Shown one piece after another: positions 55,460-64,000 of a DNA stretch of 64,000 bases (positions are counted from its first letter, which is position 1; each line of letters opens with the position of its first letter). The stretch is taken from positions 434,001 to 498,000 of the forward strand of contig NZ_JACVHC010000003.1 of assembly GCF_017976235.1 (NCBI RefSeq), in the 5' to 3' direction. Source of the stretch: Pseudomonas anatoliensis (GTDB taxonomy: Bacteria; Pseudomonadota; Gammaproteobacteria; Pseudomonadales; Pseudomonadaceae). Both the position numbers and the translations under genes were made by a program. Under the pieces are notes generated by a model. It searched no databases. It was given only the letters and a program-made list of their open reading frames with translations, and had not been told where the DNA came from.

Positions 55460-56290
55460 ATGCTGCTGCGTTTTACTAAAATGCACGGCTTGGGCAATGA
55501 CTTCATGGTTCTCGACCTGGTCAGCCAGCACGCGCATATTCAGCCCAAGCACGCCAAGCAATGGGGCGATCGACACACCGGCATCGGTTTTGACCAGTTG
55601 CTGATCGTCGAAGCGCCGAGCAATCCGGACGTCGATTTCCGCTATCGGATCTTCAACTCCGATGGCTCGGAAGTTGAGCAGTGCGGCAACGGTGCACGCT
55701 GCTTCGCGCGTTTTGTGCTCGACAAGCGTCTGACTGCCAAACGGCAGATCCGTGTCGAGACCAAGGGCGGCATCATCGAGCTGGACGTGCGTAACGATGG
55801 CCAGATCGGCGTGAACATGGGCGCCCCGCGCCTGGTGCCAGCGGACATTCCGTTTGAAGCATCGGCGCAGGCCCTGAGCTATCAGTTGGAAGTCGACGGC
55901 ACCACGGTCGAGCTGGCCGCCGTGTCGATGGGCAACCCGCATGCCGTGTTGCGCGTGCAGGACATCAACAGCGCTCCGGTGCATGAATTGGGGCCGAAAA
56001 TCGAGCACCACCCGCGCTTCCCGGCGCGGGTCAATGTCGGTTTTATCCAGATCATCGACCGTAGCCGTGCACAACTGCGCGTCTGGGAACGTGGCGCCGG
56101 GGAAACCCAGGCCTGCGGCACCGGCGCCTGTGCGGCGGCCGTCGCTGCAATCAGTCAGGGGTGGATGGATTCGCCGCTATTGATCGACCTGCCTGGCGGG
56201 CGTCTGTCCATTGAATGGGCAGGCCCTGGCCAACCGGTGCTGATGACCGGTCCGGCAGTGCGTGTATATGAAGGACAAGTGCGTCTTTGA
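55460..56290 (+). CDS. dapF: Diaminopimelate epimerase DapF
   Basis: PLP-independent epimerase giving meso-diaminopimelate for lysine and peptidoglycan. The 276 residues show both catalytic cysteines, C75 ([12 protein letters not shown]) and C219 ([14 protein letters not shown]). Start is three bases after the lysA stop. In line with dapF-DUF484-xerC-HAD, the same order as E. coli dapF-yigA-xerC-yigB. Confidence 0.98.
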   Translation: MLLRFTKMHGLGNDFMVLDLVSQHAHIQPKHAKQWGDRHTGIGFDQLLIVEAPSNPDVDFRYRIFNSDGSEVEQCGNGARCFARFVLDKRLTAKRQIRVETKGGIIELDVRNDGQIGVNMGAPRLVPADIPFEASAQALSYQLEVDGTTVELAAVSMGNPHAVLRVQDINSAPVHELGPKIEHHPRFPARVNVGFIQIIDRSRAQLRVWERGAGETQACGTGACAAAVAAISQGWMDSPLLIDLPGGRLSIEWAGPGQPVLMTGPAVRVYEGQVRL

Positions 56291-56303
56291 GTGAGCAAAA
56301 GCC

Positions 56304-57029
56304 ATGACCGATAAGCCTCAGGTACCCGCCCGACAGTCCGACGAATCAGCGTCCGAGAGCCTGGAGGCGGCAGCGGTTGCCGCGTACCTGGAGGCTCATC
56401 CGGAATTTTTCGTCGAGCACGAAGAACTGCTGCCAGCCATGCGCATTCCGCACCGACGTGGCGATACCGTATCGCTGGTCGAGCGGCAGATGACCATCCT
56501 GCGCGAACGCAACATCGAGATGCGTCATCGCCTCTCGCAATTGATGGACGTCGCCCGCGACAACGATCGCCTGTTCGACAAGACCCGCCGCCTGATCCTC
56601 GCCCTGATGGACGCGACCAGTCTGGAAGACCTAGTCATCAGCGTCGAAGACAGCCTGCGTCAGGATTTCCAGGTGCCCTTCGTCAGCCTGATCCTGCTCG
56701 GCGACAACCCGGCACCGGTCGGCCGCTGGGTCACTCACGCTGATGCACAAGTCGCTATCGGCGGTCTGCTCACCGAAGGTAAAAGCGTCAGCGGCACCTT
56801 GCGTGAGCATGAGCTGGACTTTCTGTTCGGCGAAGAACAACGCAAGCAGATCGGCTCCACCGCCGTGGTCGCCATCAGTCATCAGGGCATTCACGGCATT
56901 CTGGCCATCGCCAGCCGTGATCCGCAGCACTACAAGAGCTCGGTCGGCACACTGTTCCTCAGCTACATCGCCGAAGTCATGGGCCGCGTGCTGCCACGGG
57001 TCAACAGCTCGCTGCGCTCGGTACGCTGA
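56304..57029 (+). CDS. DUF484 family protein (YigA-like)
   Basis: A 241-residue cytosolic protein: an N-terminal helical part ([41 protein letters not shown]) and a GAF-like domain from about residue 90 ([33 protein letters not shown]). It lies between dapF and xerC in a tight operon. Function unknown; the GAF fold suggests ligand sensing. Confidence 0.9.
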   Translation: MTDKPQVPARQSDESASESLEAAAVAAYLEAHPEFFVEHEELLPAMRIPHRRGDTVSLVERQMTILRERNIEMRHRLSQLMDVARDNDRLFDKTRRLILALMDATSLEDLVISVEDSLRQDFQVPFVSLILLGDNPAPVGRWVTHADAQVAIGGLLTEGKSVSGTLREHELDFLFGEEQRKQIGSTAVVAISHQGIHGILAIASRDPQHYKSSVGTLFLSYIAEVMGRVLPRVNSSLRSVR

Positions 57030-57031
57030 CC

Positions 57032-57931
57032 ATGGAACGACAACTGGACGCTTACTGCGAACACCTGCGCAGTGAGCGACAGGTGTCGCCGCACACGCTG
57101 TCGGCCTACCGCCGCGACCTCGATAAAGTCCTCGGCTGGTGCGTCAAACAGAACATCGGCAGTTGGGCCGCGCTGGACATCCAGCGCCTGCGCAGCCTGA
57201 TCGCGCGCCTGCATGCCCAGGGCCAGTCCTCACGCAGCCTCGCCCGCTTGCTCTCGGCAGTGCGCGGGCTCTACCACTATCTGAACCGTGAAGGCCTCTG
57301 CGATCACGATCCGGCCACCGGCCTCGCACCACCGAAAGGTGAACGTCGCCTGCCGAAAACCCTCGACACCGACCGCGCGCTGCAGTTGCTTGAAGGCGCG
57401 GTCGAGGATGATTTTCTTGCGCGACGTGATCAGGCAATTCTGGAGTTGTTCTATTCCTCCGGCCTGCGTTTGTCGGAGCTGACCGGGCTCAATCTCGATC
57501 AACTAGACCTCGCCGACGGCATGGTTCAGGTGCTCGGCAAGGGCAGCAAAACCCGTCTGCTGCCGGTCGGCAGAAAGGCCCGCGAAGCCCTCGAACAATG
57601 GCTGCCGCTGCGGGCCATGACCAACCCGGCAGATGACGCCGTTTTCGTCAGCCAGCAAGGTCGGCGCCTCGGCCCGCGAGCCATTCAGGTGCGGGTCAAA
57701 CTGGCCGGCGAGCGTGAATTGGGGCAGAACCTGCATCCGCATATGCTGCGGCATTCCTTCGCCAGTCACTTGCTGGAATCCTCGCAGGACCTGCGCGCGG
57801 TGCAGGAGCTGCTCGGCCACTCGGATATCAAGACCACGCAGATCTACACCCATCTGGACTTCCAGCACTTGGCGGCGGTCTACGACAGCGCCCACCCACG
57901 GGCCAAACGCATGAAAGGCGATGATTCATGA
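57032..57931 (+). CDS. xerC: Site-specific tyrosine recombinase XerC
   Basis: Resolves chromosome dimers at dif with XerD. The 299 residues contain an N-terminal SAM-like DNA-binding domain ([19 protein letters not shown]) and all six catalytic residues: R146, K170, H237, R240, H263 and nucleophile Y272. Also called sss in pseudomonads, important for root colonisation. Overlaps the following HAD gene by four bases. Confidence 0.97.
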   Translation: MERQLDAYCEHLRSERQVSPHTLSAYRRDLDKVLGWCVKQNIGSWAALDIQRLRSLIARLHAQGQSSRSLARLLSAVRGLYHYLNREGLCDHDPATGLAPPKGERRLPKTLDTDRALQLLEGAVEDDFLARRDQAILELFYSSGLRLSELTGLNLDQLDLADGMVQVLGKGSKTRLLPVGRKAREALEQWLPLRAMTNPADDAVFVSQQGRRLGPRAIQVRVKLAGERELGQNLHPHMLRHSFASHLLESSQDLRAVQELLGHSDIKTTQIYTHLDFQHLAAVYDSAHPRAKRMKGDDS

Positions 57932-58635
57932 GCATCCAGTTGATCACCTTCGACCTCGATGACACCCTTTGGCACACCGCCCCGGTGATTGTCAGTGCCG
58001 AAGCCGTATTGCGCGAATGGCTGAGCGAACACGCGCCGAATTTGGGCGCGGTGCCAGTGGAGCATTTGTGGTCGATCCGCGAGCGGGTGCTGGCCAACGA
58101 GCCTGGGCTCAAGCACCGCATCAGTGCGTTGCGCCGGCGGGTGTTGTTCCACGCCTTGGAAGAGGCGGGTTACGCCCATGGCGAAGCGTCGGAGCTGGCG
58201 GACAAGAGTTTTGAAGTGTTCTTGCATGCGCGGCATCAGATCGAGGTGTTCCCCGAAGTCGAACCGGTACTGGAAATTCTCGCCAACCATTACGCCTTGG
58301 GCGTGGTCACCAATGGCAACGCCGACGTACGCCGGTTGGGGCTGGCGGATTACTTCAAGTTTGCCCTCTGCGCCGAAGACATCGGCATCGCCAAACCGGA
58401 TGCGCGACTGTTTCACGAGGCGTTGCAGCGCGGCGGCGTGAGCGCCGAAGCCGCGGTGCATATTGGCGATCATCCGGGCGATGACATTGCCGGGGCGCAG
58501 GAGGCAGGGTTGCGCGCAGTCTGGTTCAACCCGGCGGGTAAAGTCTGGGAAGCGGAGCGCTTGCCGGATGCTGAAATCCGCAGCCTGACTGACCTACCCG
58601 CCGTGCTTGCCCGCTGGAATGCCACATCCATCTGA
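57928..58635 (+). CDS. HAD-superfamily hydrolase (YigB-like)
   Basis: A 235-residue HAD subfamily IA phosphatase. Motif [13 protein letters not shown] near residue 8, motif [11 protein letters not shown], motif III K in [10 protein letters not shown] and motif [14 protein letters not shown] are intact. E. coli YigB acts on FMN and ribitol phosphates; the substrate here is not established. Start MSIQLITF overlaps the xerC stop (ATGA). Confidence 0.92.
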   Translation: MSIQLITFDLDDTLWHTAPVIVSAEAVLREWLSEHAPNLGAVPVEHLWSIRERVLANEPGLKHRISALRRRVLFHALEEAGYAHGEASELADKSFEVFLHARHQIEVFPEVEPVLEILANHYALGVVTNGNADVRRLGLADYFKFALCAEDIGIAKPDARLFHEALQRGGVSAEAAVHIGDHPGDDIAGAQEAGLRAVWFNPAGKVWEAERLPDAEIRSLTDLPAVLARWNATSI

Positions 58636-58651
58636 TACACAACCGCCTTTT

Positions 58652-58785
58652 TGTGGCGAGGGGATTTATCCCCGATGGGCTGCGAAGCGGCCCCAAATGC
58701 AGCACACGCAACAGTCCTGAGACACCGCGCAAGCTGACTTCACGGCTGCTGCGCAACCGATCGGGGATAAATCCCCTCGCCACAG
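58652..58785. repeat. REP inverted pair (GAGGGGATTTATCCCC family)
   Basis: TGTGGCGAGGGGATTTATCC..CGATGGG faces ..TCGGGGATAAATCCCCTCGC..CACA, with the insert of ~60 bp carrying GCTGCGCAAC. Confidence 0.9.
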
Positions 58786-58819
58786 TGACCGCAGCGGTCG
58801 TGCATTTTCTAAAGGCATG

Positions 58820-58849
58820 AAAAAGCCCGCAGCGACGGCGGGCTTTTTC
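58820..58849. terminator. Bidirectional terminator between HAD gene and sutA
   Basis: AAAAGCCCGC-AGCGACG-GCGGGCTTTT stem with A/T runs, between convergent genes. Confidence 0.88.
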
Positions 58850-58868
58850 AGCAAGCAAGCGGCACGCC

Positions 58869-59195
58869 TCAGATAGGGCGGCTGCCGTACTTGTTGTCCG
58901 GCTTCTTGGGCGGATCGGCGACCACATTGGCCTCCACTTCCTGCACTTTTCCGCCTCGCGACAGGAACTCTTCCATGGCCTTGGCCAGGGCATCGCGCTC
59001 CTTGTTCTTGGCTTCAATGCTCGGCAAATCGTCTACCGACACCGCAGCCTTGGCTTTGCCTTTGGCAGCCGGGGCCGGCGTATCTTCGCCGCCATCGTCG
59101 TCAGCAACGTCTTCCGCTGCTGCTTCCAGGCCTTCCTCGGCCTCGTCTTCGTCGCCTACTTCGAGGTCGTCGTTTTCCAGATCATCGTCGCTCAT
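58869..59195 (-). CDS. sutA: Transcriptional regulator SutA
   Basis: A 108-residue, very acidic, largely disordered RNA-polymerase-binding protein. Residues ~1-40 are Asp/Glu-rich (DDDLENDDLEVGDEDEAEEG), then a short helix (SIEAKNKERDALAKAMEEFL) and a conserved tail DNKYGSRPI. In P. aeruginosa SutA upregulates ribosomal and housekeeping genes in slow growth. Single gene. Confidence 0.93.
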   Translation of the reverse strand: MSDDDLENDDLEVGDEDEAEEGLEAAAEDVADDDGGEDTPAPAAKGKAKAAVSVDDLPSIEAKNKERDALAKAMEEFLSRGGKVQEVEANVVADPPKKPDNKYGSRPI

Positions 59196-59295
59196 GTTCT
59201 ACCTCATGACTTGCGAAAAGCAGATTAGTTATAGACCAGCTTTGGCAACTGTCGAAGTCGCCGTTAAAAAATCGTTCGCCGCTGCTGACCAGCGG

Positions 59296-59721
59296 CTATG
59301 CCCCTTCACCGTGCAAGGTGGCGAGGACTTTACGAGCACCGCCGTGATCACGGTGCTCGCCCAGATAAACACCTTGCCAGGTACCCAGTGCCAATCGACC
59401 TGCCGAAACCGGCAGACTGATCTGGCAGCCAAGCACGCTGGCCTTGAAGTGCGCCGGGAGGTCGTCCAGGCCTTCGTCGTTATGCTCATAGCCGTCTGCT
59501 CCTTGTGGGATCAGACGATTGAAAAATCGTTCGAAGTCGCGACGGACCGCCGGATCGGCGTTCTCGTTGATGGTCAACGATGCCGAGGTGTGCTGCAGCC
59601 ACAAATGCAACAGACCGACCCGACACTCCCTGAGTTCAGGCAAGCCATGAATCAACTCGTCCGTTACCAGATGAAAGCCCCGGGGCCTTGCCCGCAGGGT
59701 AATCAGAGTCTGTTGCCACAT
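59296..59721 (-). CDS. YjbQ family protein (secondary thiamine-phosphate synthase)
   Basis: A 141-residue UPF0047 protein: [17 protein letters not shown] and [20 protein letters not shown], with His residues for metal. Members show weak thiamine-phosphate synthase activity. Start [16 protein letters not shown], after rejecting nine upstream codons. Standing alone. Confidence 0.92.
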   Translation of the reverse strand: MWQQTLITLRARPRGFHLVTDELIHGLPELRECRVGLLHLWLQHTSASLTINENADPAVRRDFERFFNRLIPQGADGYEHNDEGLDDLPAHFKASVLGCQISLPVSAGRLALGTWQGVYLGEHRDHGGARKVLATLHGEGA

Positions 59722-59892
59722 ACAGTTCTCCGCACGTTCGGGGCGCATTCTAGCGCGCTCTGGGAAAAAACAAAGGCCCTAATATTCCTGCAATGATGTA
59801 AGCCTTTGGCCGTAGAAAAACGCTCGTCGTAAACACGACTAAAGGCGTACGAAAAATCCTTTCAGCTGTTCCTTTAACGACAAATCCCGGAC

Positions 59893-59925
59893 AAAAAAAT
59901 GCCCGGCAAGCCGGGCAATTTTTTT
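59893..59925 (-). terminator. Terminator of glnK-amtB
   Basis: GCCCGG-CAAG-CCGGGC core with seven-base A and T runs on both sides, 12 bp beyond the amtB stop. Confidence 0.88.
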
Positions 59926-59936
59926 ACTGCGCGTAC

Positions 59937-61274
59937 TTACAAGTTGTAGCCGCGTTCGTTGTGTTGTGCCAGATCGAGGCCAACCGACTCTTCTTCCTCG
60001 GTCACACGCAGACCCATTACGGCGTCCAGGACCTTGAGGATGATGTAGGTGACGATCGCGGTGTAGATGACCGTGAAGCCGACGCCTTTGATCTGAATCC
60101 ACACTTGCGCACCGATGTCGGTGACAGTGCCGAAGCCACCCAGAGCAGGAGCGGCGAAAACACCGGTGAGGATCGCGCCGAGGATACCGCCGATACCGTG
60201 TACGCCGAAGGCATCCAGGGAGTCGTCGTAACCGAGTTTGCGTTTCAGGGTAGTGGCGCAGAAGAAGCACACCACGCCTGCCGCCAAACCAATCACCAGT
60301 GCGCCCATCGGGCCGACGGTGCCGGCAGCCGGCGTGATCGCCACAAGACCGGCAACCACACCCGAAGCAATGCCCAGTGCGCTTGGCTTACCGTGAGTGA
60401 CCCACTCGGCAAACATCCAGCCCAGTGCAGCAGCAGCGGTCGCGATCTGGGTGACCAGCATCGCCATGCCCGCGGTGCCGTTGGCCGCCGCAGCAGAGCC
60501 AGCATTGAAGCCGAACCAGCCGACCCACAGCATCGCCGCGCCCATCAGGGTGTAACCGAGATTGTGCGGAGCCATCGGGGTGGTCGGGAAGCCTTTGCGC
60601 TTGCCCAGTACCAGGCAGGCAATCAGACCGGCCACACCGGCGTTGATGTGCACCACGGTGCCGCCCGCGAAGTCGAGTACGCCCCAGTCCCACATCAGGC
60701 CGCCGTTACCGGACCAGACCATGTGCGCGATCGGCGCATACACCAGAGTGAACCAGATGCCCATGAAGATCAGCATCGCGGAGAACTTCATCCGCTCGGC
60801 GAACGCACCGACGATCAACGCCGGAGTGATGATCGCGAAGGTCATCTGGAAGGTGATGAACACCGCCTCAGGGAACAGCGCCGCAGGACCGGTAATACTC
60901 GAAGGCGTGACACCGGCGAGGAACGCCTTGCCCATGCCGCCGAAGAACGAGTTGAAGTTGACGACGCCCTGCTCCATGCCGGTGGTGTCGAACGCAATGC
61001 TGTAGCCATAAATGACCCACAGGATGCTGATCAGACCGGTAATGGCGAAGCACTGCATCAACACGGAAAGAATGTTTTTCGAGCGAACCATGCCGCCGTA
61101 GAACAGCGCCAGGCCGGGAATGGTCATGAACAGCACGAGGGCCGTCGAGGTGAGCATCCAGGCAGTGTCGCCGGAATTGAGGACTGGGGCCGCCACTTCG
61201 TCTGCCGCCATTGCAAGGCTTGGCATTACGATGGACAACAGGGCTCCTAGCCCTGCGAATTTACGCAGAGTCAT
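59937..61274 (-). CDS. amtB: Ammonium transporter AmtB
   Basis: Inner-membrane trimeric ammonium channel, 445 residues, with a signal-like N-terminus (LGALLSIVMPSLAMAADEV) and eleven predicted helices. Seen: TALVLFMTIPGLALFYGGMVR, the pore region DFAGGTVVHINAGVAGLIA with its twin-histidine first His, and GVHGIGGILGAILTGVFA with the second. Start MTLRKFAGL after AGGAG. Partner is GlnK upstream (38 bp), which blocks the channel when nitrogen is plentiful. Confidence 0.97.
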   Translation of the reverse strand: MTLRKFAGLGALLSIVMPSLAMAADEVAAPVLNSGDTAWMLTSTALVLFMTIPGLALFYGGMVRSKNILSVLMQCFAITGLISILWVIYGYSIAFDTTGMEQGVVNFNSFFGGMGKAFLAGVTPSSITGPAALFPEAVFITFQMTFAIITPALIVGAFAERMKFSAMLIFMGIWFTLVYAPIAHMVWSGNGGLMWDWGVLDFAGGTVVHINAGVAGLIACLVLGKRKGFPTTPMAPHNLGYTLMGAAMLWVGWFGFNAGSAAAANGTAGMAMLVTQIATAAAALGWMFAEWVTHGKPSALGIASGVVAGLVAITPAAGTVGPMGALVIGLAAGVVCFFCATTLKRKLGYDDSLDAFGVHGIGGILGAILTGVFAAPALGGFGTVTDIGAQVWIQIKGVGFTVIYTAIVTYIILKVLDAVMGLRVTEEEESVGLDLAQHNERGYNL

Positions 61275-61311
61275 ATTGTTTTCTCCTGGGGCGTTGGGTT
61301 TGTGGCGGCTT

Positions 61312-62064
<753 letters not shown>

Positions 62065-62325
62065 ATGCTCGCGCCCAAAGACTTCCTCGACGCCCTGAGC
62101 GGCACCGCTTCCCGCCTGTTCAACGGCGACACCCCGCTGCCAAAAGCCGAAATCGAAAGCCAGTTCAAGATGCTGCTGCAAAGCGCCTTCAGCAAACTCG
62201 ATCTGGTGAGCCGGGAAGAGTTTGATAGTCAGATGGTGGTGCTGGCCCGTACACGCGCTCGCCTCGAAAGTCTCGAAGCGAAAGTTGCCGAGATGGAAGC
62301 GAAGCTGACGCCGCCCGCCGAGTAA
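62065..62325 (+). CDS. ubiK: Ubiquinone biosynthesis accessory factor UbiK (BMFP/YqiC)
   Basis: An 86-residue trimeric coiled-coil protein of the BMFP family: amphipathic N-terminus (DFLDALSGTASRLFNG) and C-terminal coiled coil (ARTRARLESLEAKVAEMEAKL). UbiK supports aerobic ubiquinone synthesis with UbiJ in E. coli. Between glnK and comM in P. aeruginosa; here the accessory insert follows. Confidence 0.92.
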   Translation: MLAPKDFLDALSGTASRLFNGDTPLPKAEIESQFKMLLQSAFSKLDLVSREEFDSQMVVLARTRARLESLEAKVAEMEAKLTPPAE

Positions 62326-62338
62326 CACTAAATCCCCC

Positions 62339-62374
62339 TGTAGGAGCTGCCGAAGGCTGCGATCTTTTGATCTT
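62339..62374. repeat. Single REP copy (GTAGGAGCTGCC family)
   Basis: CTGTAGGAGCTGCCGAAGGC..GATCTTTTGATC without a facing partner, unlike all other copies in the window. The partner may have been lost when the adjacent insert arrived. Confidence 0.85.
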
Positions 62375-62475
62375 CAGCCTTTCAATCATCTCGGCTACGT
62401 CCTACAACCTGAATGACCGCCGTCCGAAGGATTCTCAGGCCTTGGCCTCACTGTGGCCTGCAAACTGAAAGCGCC

Positions 62476-62492
62476 TCCTCTAGGAGGTTTTT
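62476..62492 (+). terminator. Short hairpin with T run
   Basis: CCTCC-TCTA-GGAGG followed by seven T residues, about 150 bp after ubiK. Confidence 0.55.
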
Positions 62493-62695
62493 TTCATCTC
62501 GATTTTAATTGGGCGCACTCCTTTCTCACATCTATCTCATGGCGCGTGGCGCCTGCCACCAACCATGAACTAGCCAGCTCCAATGTCCTTCACTTACGTA
62601 AGCAGCGTCCTACAACGCCTGTCCCCTACGTCTGATTACGTAACCACTCCTGCCTTGGATACTGTCTACTGCCTGATACATACAGAACACAAATA

Positions 62696-63232
62696 ATGCG
62701 AAGACAAGGGAAAGGCACCGAGCTCCGAAACCAGACATACAAATCTGAAGCCCGCAAACTTGCACATCAAACAATGTCGATGGACCTTGAGGCATTGGCA
62801 GCCGGAATTGATGCTCTATCACTCAGGATCGATCCCATTACTCCATTGGCAATCAATGCATATCACCAGTGGATTGGACCCGTTGGATATCCATGGGACG
62901 CCGTGCAGGACTGGAAGATTAAAGATCCAAAAGGCTTGGATCTGGCTTTTTGGTACGAAGAAGAACTGTGCGGCTTGTGCTACGCAACGCCGCGAAGAAG
63001 CAGGATCTGTATGAAAATCGTTCTTTTGCAGGGACGCACTTGTAACGCGCATCCCTTGCGGGGCTGGATCGCTCCGATGGCATTGCTGACAACGGAGTTC
63101 TACGCCCGGAAGCTGGGATGTACGCAAATCGAAGTACAAGAGCCAGACTCAGGCGCTATTCCTTACTATCAAACGCTGGGATTTTATTTTGATACAACCG
63201 GCAGCCTTGTCTTTGCATTGGACGACCAATAA
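62696..63232 (+). CDS. GNAT-like acetyltransferase domain protein in low-GC insert
   Basis: 178 residues; the second half looks like a GNAT fold: strand-rich LCGLCYATPRRSRICMKIVL, helix WIAPMALLTTEFYARKLGC, and the C-terminal motif B PYYQTLGFYFDTTGSLVF. The first ~60 residues match nothing I know. ATG at 62696 lacks a clear ribosome-binding site; MSMDLEAL at 62774 is an alternative start. Codon use is more A/T-rich than the neighbours, and the gene is absent between ubiK and comM in P. aeruginosa, pointing to acquisition. Target unknown. Confidence 0.65.
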   Translation: MRRQGKGTELRNQTYKSEARKLAHQTMSMDLEALAAGIDALSLRIDPITPLAINAYHQWIGPVGYPWDAVQDWKIKDPKGLDLAFWYEEELCGLCYATPRRSRICMKIVLLQGRTCNAHPLRGWIAPMALLTTEFYARKLGCTQIEVQEPDSGAIPYYQTLGFYFDTTGSLVFALDDQ

Positions 63233-63266
63233 GATCGAATCAAGCATCCCGGCACGTGAGGTGTCC

Positions 63267-63437
63267 ATGAAACAGAAGAAGCAAAAAGCCCAACCGGCAC
63301 CGGCTTCGAAACCTGGTACCGAGGCACTCGGTTTGCCGGACAGAGTTTCAGCCAGTCAGCGGCATTTTCTGAAAGTGGCCGCGACCTATGGCAAGGAAAT
63401 GGAGCCCGATGGTTGGCTCGCCGGTGGTGGAACCTGA
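63267..63437 (+). CDS. Small protein, 56 residues, downstream of GNAT-like gene
   Basis: Starts MKQKKQKAQPAPASKPG: a Lys/Ala/Pro-rich basic N-terminus, then a helix-like GLPDRVSASQRHFLKVAATY and an end DGWLAGGGT. GAGGTG precedes the ATG. It starts 34 bp after the GNAT-like gene and is followed by a terminator, so the two make a unit. No domain recognised; no ribbon-helix-helix antitoxin pattern. Confidence 0.6.
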   Translation: MKQKKQKAQPAPASKPGTEALGLPDRVSASQRHFLKVAATYGKEMEPDGWLAGGGT

Positions 63438-63450
63438 GTACCGCCAAATG

Positions 63451-63472
63451 ACCGCCTGATGGGCGGTTTTTT
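63451..63472 (+). terminator. Terminator after the two-gene insert
   Basis: ACCGCC-TGATG-GGCGGT stem followed by TTTT, 13 bp beyond the 56-codon gene. Confidence 0.85.
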
Positions 63473-63607
63473 ATGCCTGAGGATTAATGTCTCCTGCAAC
63501 ATCCAGTGAAAATTCGATCTCAAAACCATCCCACCAACACCCTCTCCCAAGACTACCCTTCAAAAACCCGCAGGAAGCGGCTCCCCGATTCAGCTCAAGG
63601 AACGACC

Positions 63608-64000
63608 ATGTCCCTCTCCATCGTCCACAGCCGCGCCCAGATTGGCGTGGATGCTCCCGCCGTCACCGTCGAAGTTCATCTCGCAAACGGTCTGCCCTCC
63701 CTGACCATGGTCGGCCTGCCCGAAGCGGCGGTGAAGGAAAGCAAGGACCGGGTCCGCAGCGCGATCATCAATTCCGGGCTGCAGTTTCCGGCGCGGCGGA
63801 TCACCTTGAATCTGGCGCCGGCGGATTTGCCCAAGGATGGCGGGCGGTTTGATCTGGCCATTGCCTTGGGGATTCTGTCGGCGAGTGTGCAGGTGCCGTG
63901 TCTGACGCTGGATGATGTGGAATGCCTCGGCGAACTGGCGTTGTCCGGCGCGGTGCGGCCGGTACGCGGGGTGTTGCCAGCGGCACTGGCGGCGCGCAAG
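63608..64000 (+). CDS. comM: ComM / YifB, Mg-chelatase-like AAA+ protein (N-terminal part; runs off window)
   Basis: First 131 residues of a ~500-residue helicase that aids branch migration of incoming DNA during natural transformation. The opening MSLSIVHSRAQIGVDAPAVT, the block VEVHLANGLPSLTMVGLPEA and ARRITLNLAPADLPKDGGRFDLA (in parts) are the ChlI-like N-domain of the family. The AAA+ domain is beyond the window edge. GGAACG precedes the ATG. Confidence 0.93.
   Translation, partial: MSLSIVHSRAQIGVDAPAVTVEVHLANGLPSLTMVGLPEAAVKESKDRVRSAIINSGLQFPARRITLNLAPADLPKDGGRFDLAIALGILSASVQVPCLTLDDVECLGELALSGAVRPVRGVLPAALAARK

Larger units (their letters stand above)
62326..62695. other. AT-richer stretch with REP and terminator, no gene seen
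   Basis: Holds the single REP at 62339 and the short hairpin CCTCC-TCTA-GGAGG-TTTTTTT at 62476-62492. No reading frame looks genuine. Composition is lower in GC than the neighbouring genes and continues into the insert. Confidence 0.5.

Noticed and set aside
53933..56074. 713-codon minus-strand frame over lptM, lysA and dapF
   Set aside because: Runs antisense through three well-supported genes.
59961..61250. 429-codon plus-strand frame over amtB
   Set aside because: Asp/His/Arg-rich antisense frame without motif.
62696..63437. Type II toxin-antitoxin call for the GNAT-like pair
   Set aside because: The small protein is downstream and has no ribbon-helix-helix pattern as in known GNAT-toxin operons; kept only as an unknown cassette.

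Overview
The window is chromosomal DNA from a fluorescent-group Pseudomonas (P. fluorescens complex). Reasons: GC-rich codon use, an almost unbroken run of genes in the order I know from the P. aeruginosa ubiH-pepP to amtB-glnK-comM segment, Pseudomonas-specific loci (algP, algQ, algR, sutA, the dsbB-like gene, hemC-D-X-Y), and three families of REP-type inverted repeats between genes. No rRNA, tRNA, CRISPR array, prophage or intact insertion sequence was seen. The species cannot be fixed from sequence alone.

Layout. 1-4.8 kb: ubiquinone hydroxylase ubiH (cut by the window edge), pepP, ygfB-type gene, a small coiled-coil gene, zapA, 6S RNA, 5-formyl-THF cyclo-ligase, a 51-residue membrane peptide and an EVE-domain protein. 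4.8-11.2 kb: lone FliL-like protein, quinone oxidoreductase, glpT with two GlpR-like operators, a ChaC-type enzyme, a 2Fe-2S reductase overlapping ubiD. 11.2-16 kb: SGNH acyltransferase, rho, trxA, GntR regulator. 16.2-19.1 kb: a four-gene polar amino-acid ABC transporter beside that regulator. 19.3-26.7 kb: ppx facing ppk-hemB, DedA protein, elbB, UPF0178 protein. 26.8-28.7 kb: a fused cytochrome c/FTR1 iron permease. 28.9-33.6 kb: a five-gene cell-envelope cluster with two tandem paralogous lipoproteins, a YcfL-like lipoprotein, LpoB and an LpoB-like protein. 33.7-39.5 kb: LysE exporter, small MscS channel coupled to an ABC-F ATPase, TIGR02444 protein, the Lys/Ala repeat protein AlgP, FKBP isomerase. 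39.5-46 kb: algQ/rsd, dsbB-like gene, hemY-hemX-hemD-hemC, algR. 46.4-52.9 kb: argH, GST, small hypotheticals, class I adenylate cyclase cyaA, rnk. 53.2-58.6 kb: DUF1289 gene, cyaY, lptM, lysA, dapF, DUF484 gene, xerC, HAD phosphatase. 58.9-62.3 kb: sutA, yjbQ, amtB-glnK, ubiK. 62.4-63.5 kb: a lower-GC two-gene insert. 63.6 kb to end: 5' part of comM.

How the genes work together. Haem synthesis is spread over hemB and the coupled hemC-hemD-hemX-hemY run; ubiquinone synthesis appears in ubiH, ubiD and ubiK; lysine/diaminopimelate in lysA-dapF; polyphosphate synthesis and breakdown in ppk and ppx; ammonium uptake in amtB-glnK; envelope stress and alginate-type regulation in algR, algQ and algP.

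Most unusual points: (i) algR has no intact sensor-kinase gene, but a short reading frame ending in an ATGA overlap with algR looks like the last ~50 codons of fimS/algZ; (ii) a low-GC cassette of a GNAT-like gene plus a 56-residue gene between ubiK and comM; (iii) the duplicated lipoprotein genes in the LpoB cluster; (iv) a paired GlpR-like operator in front of glpT; (v) nested perfect inverted repeats in an AT-rich gap at 8.6 kb; (vi) a hexanucleotide repeat inside hemD.
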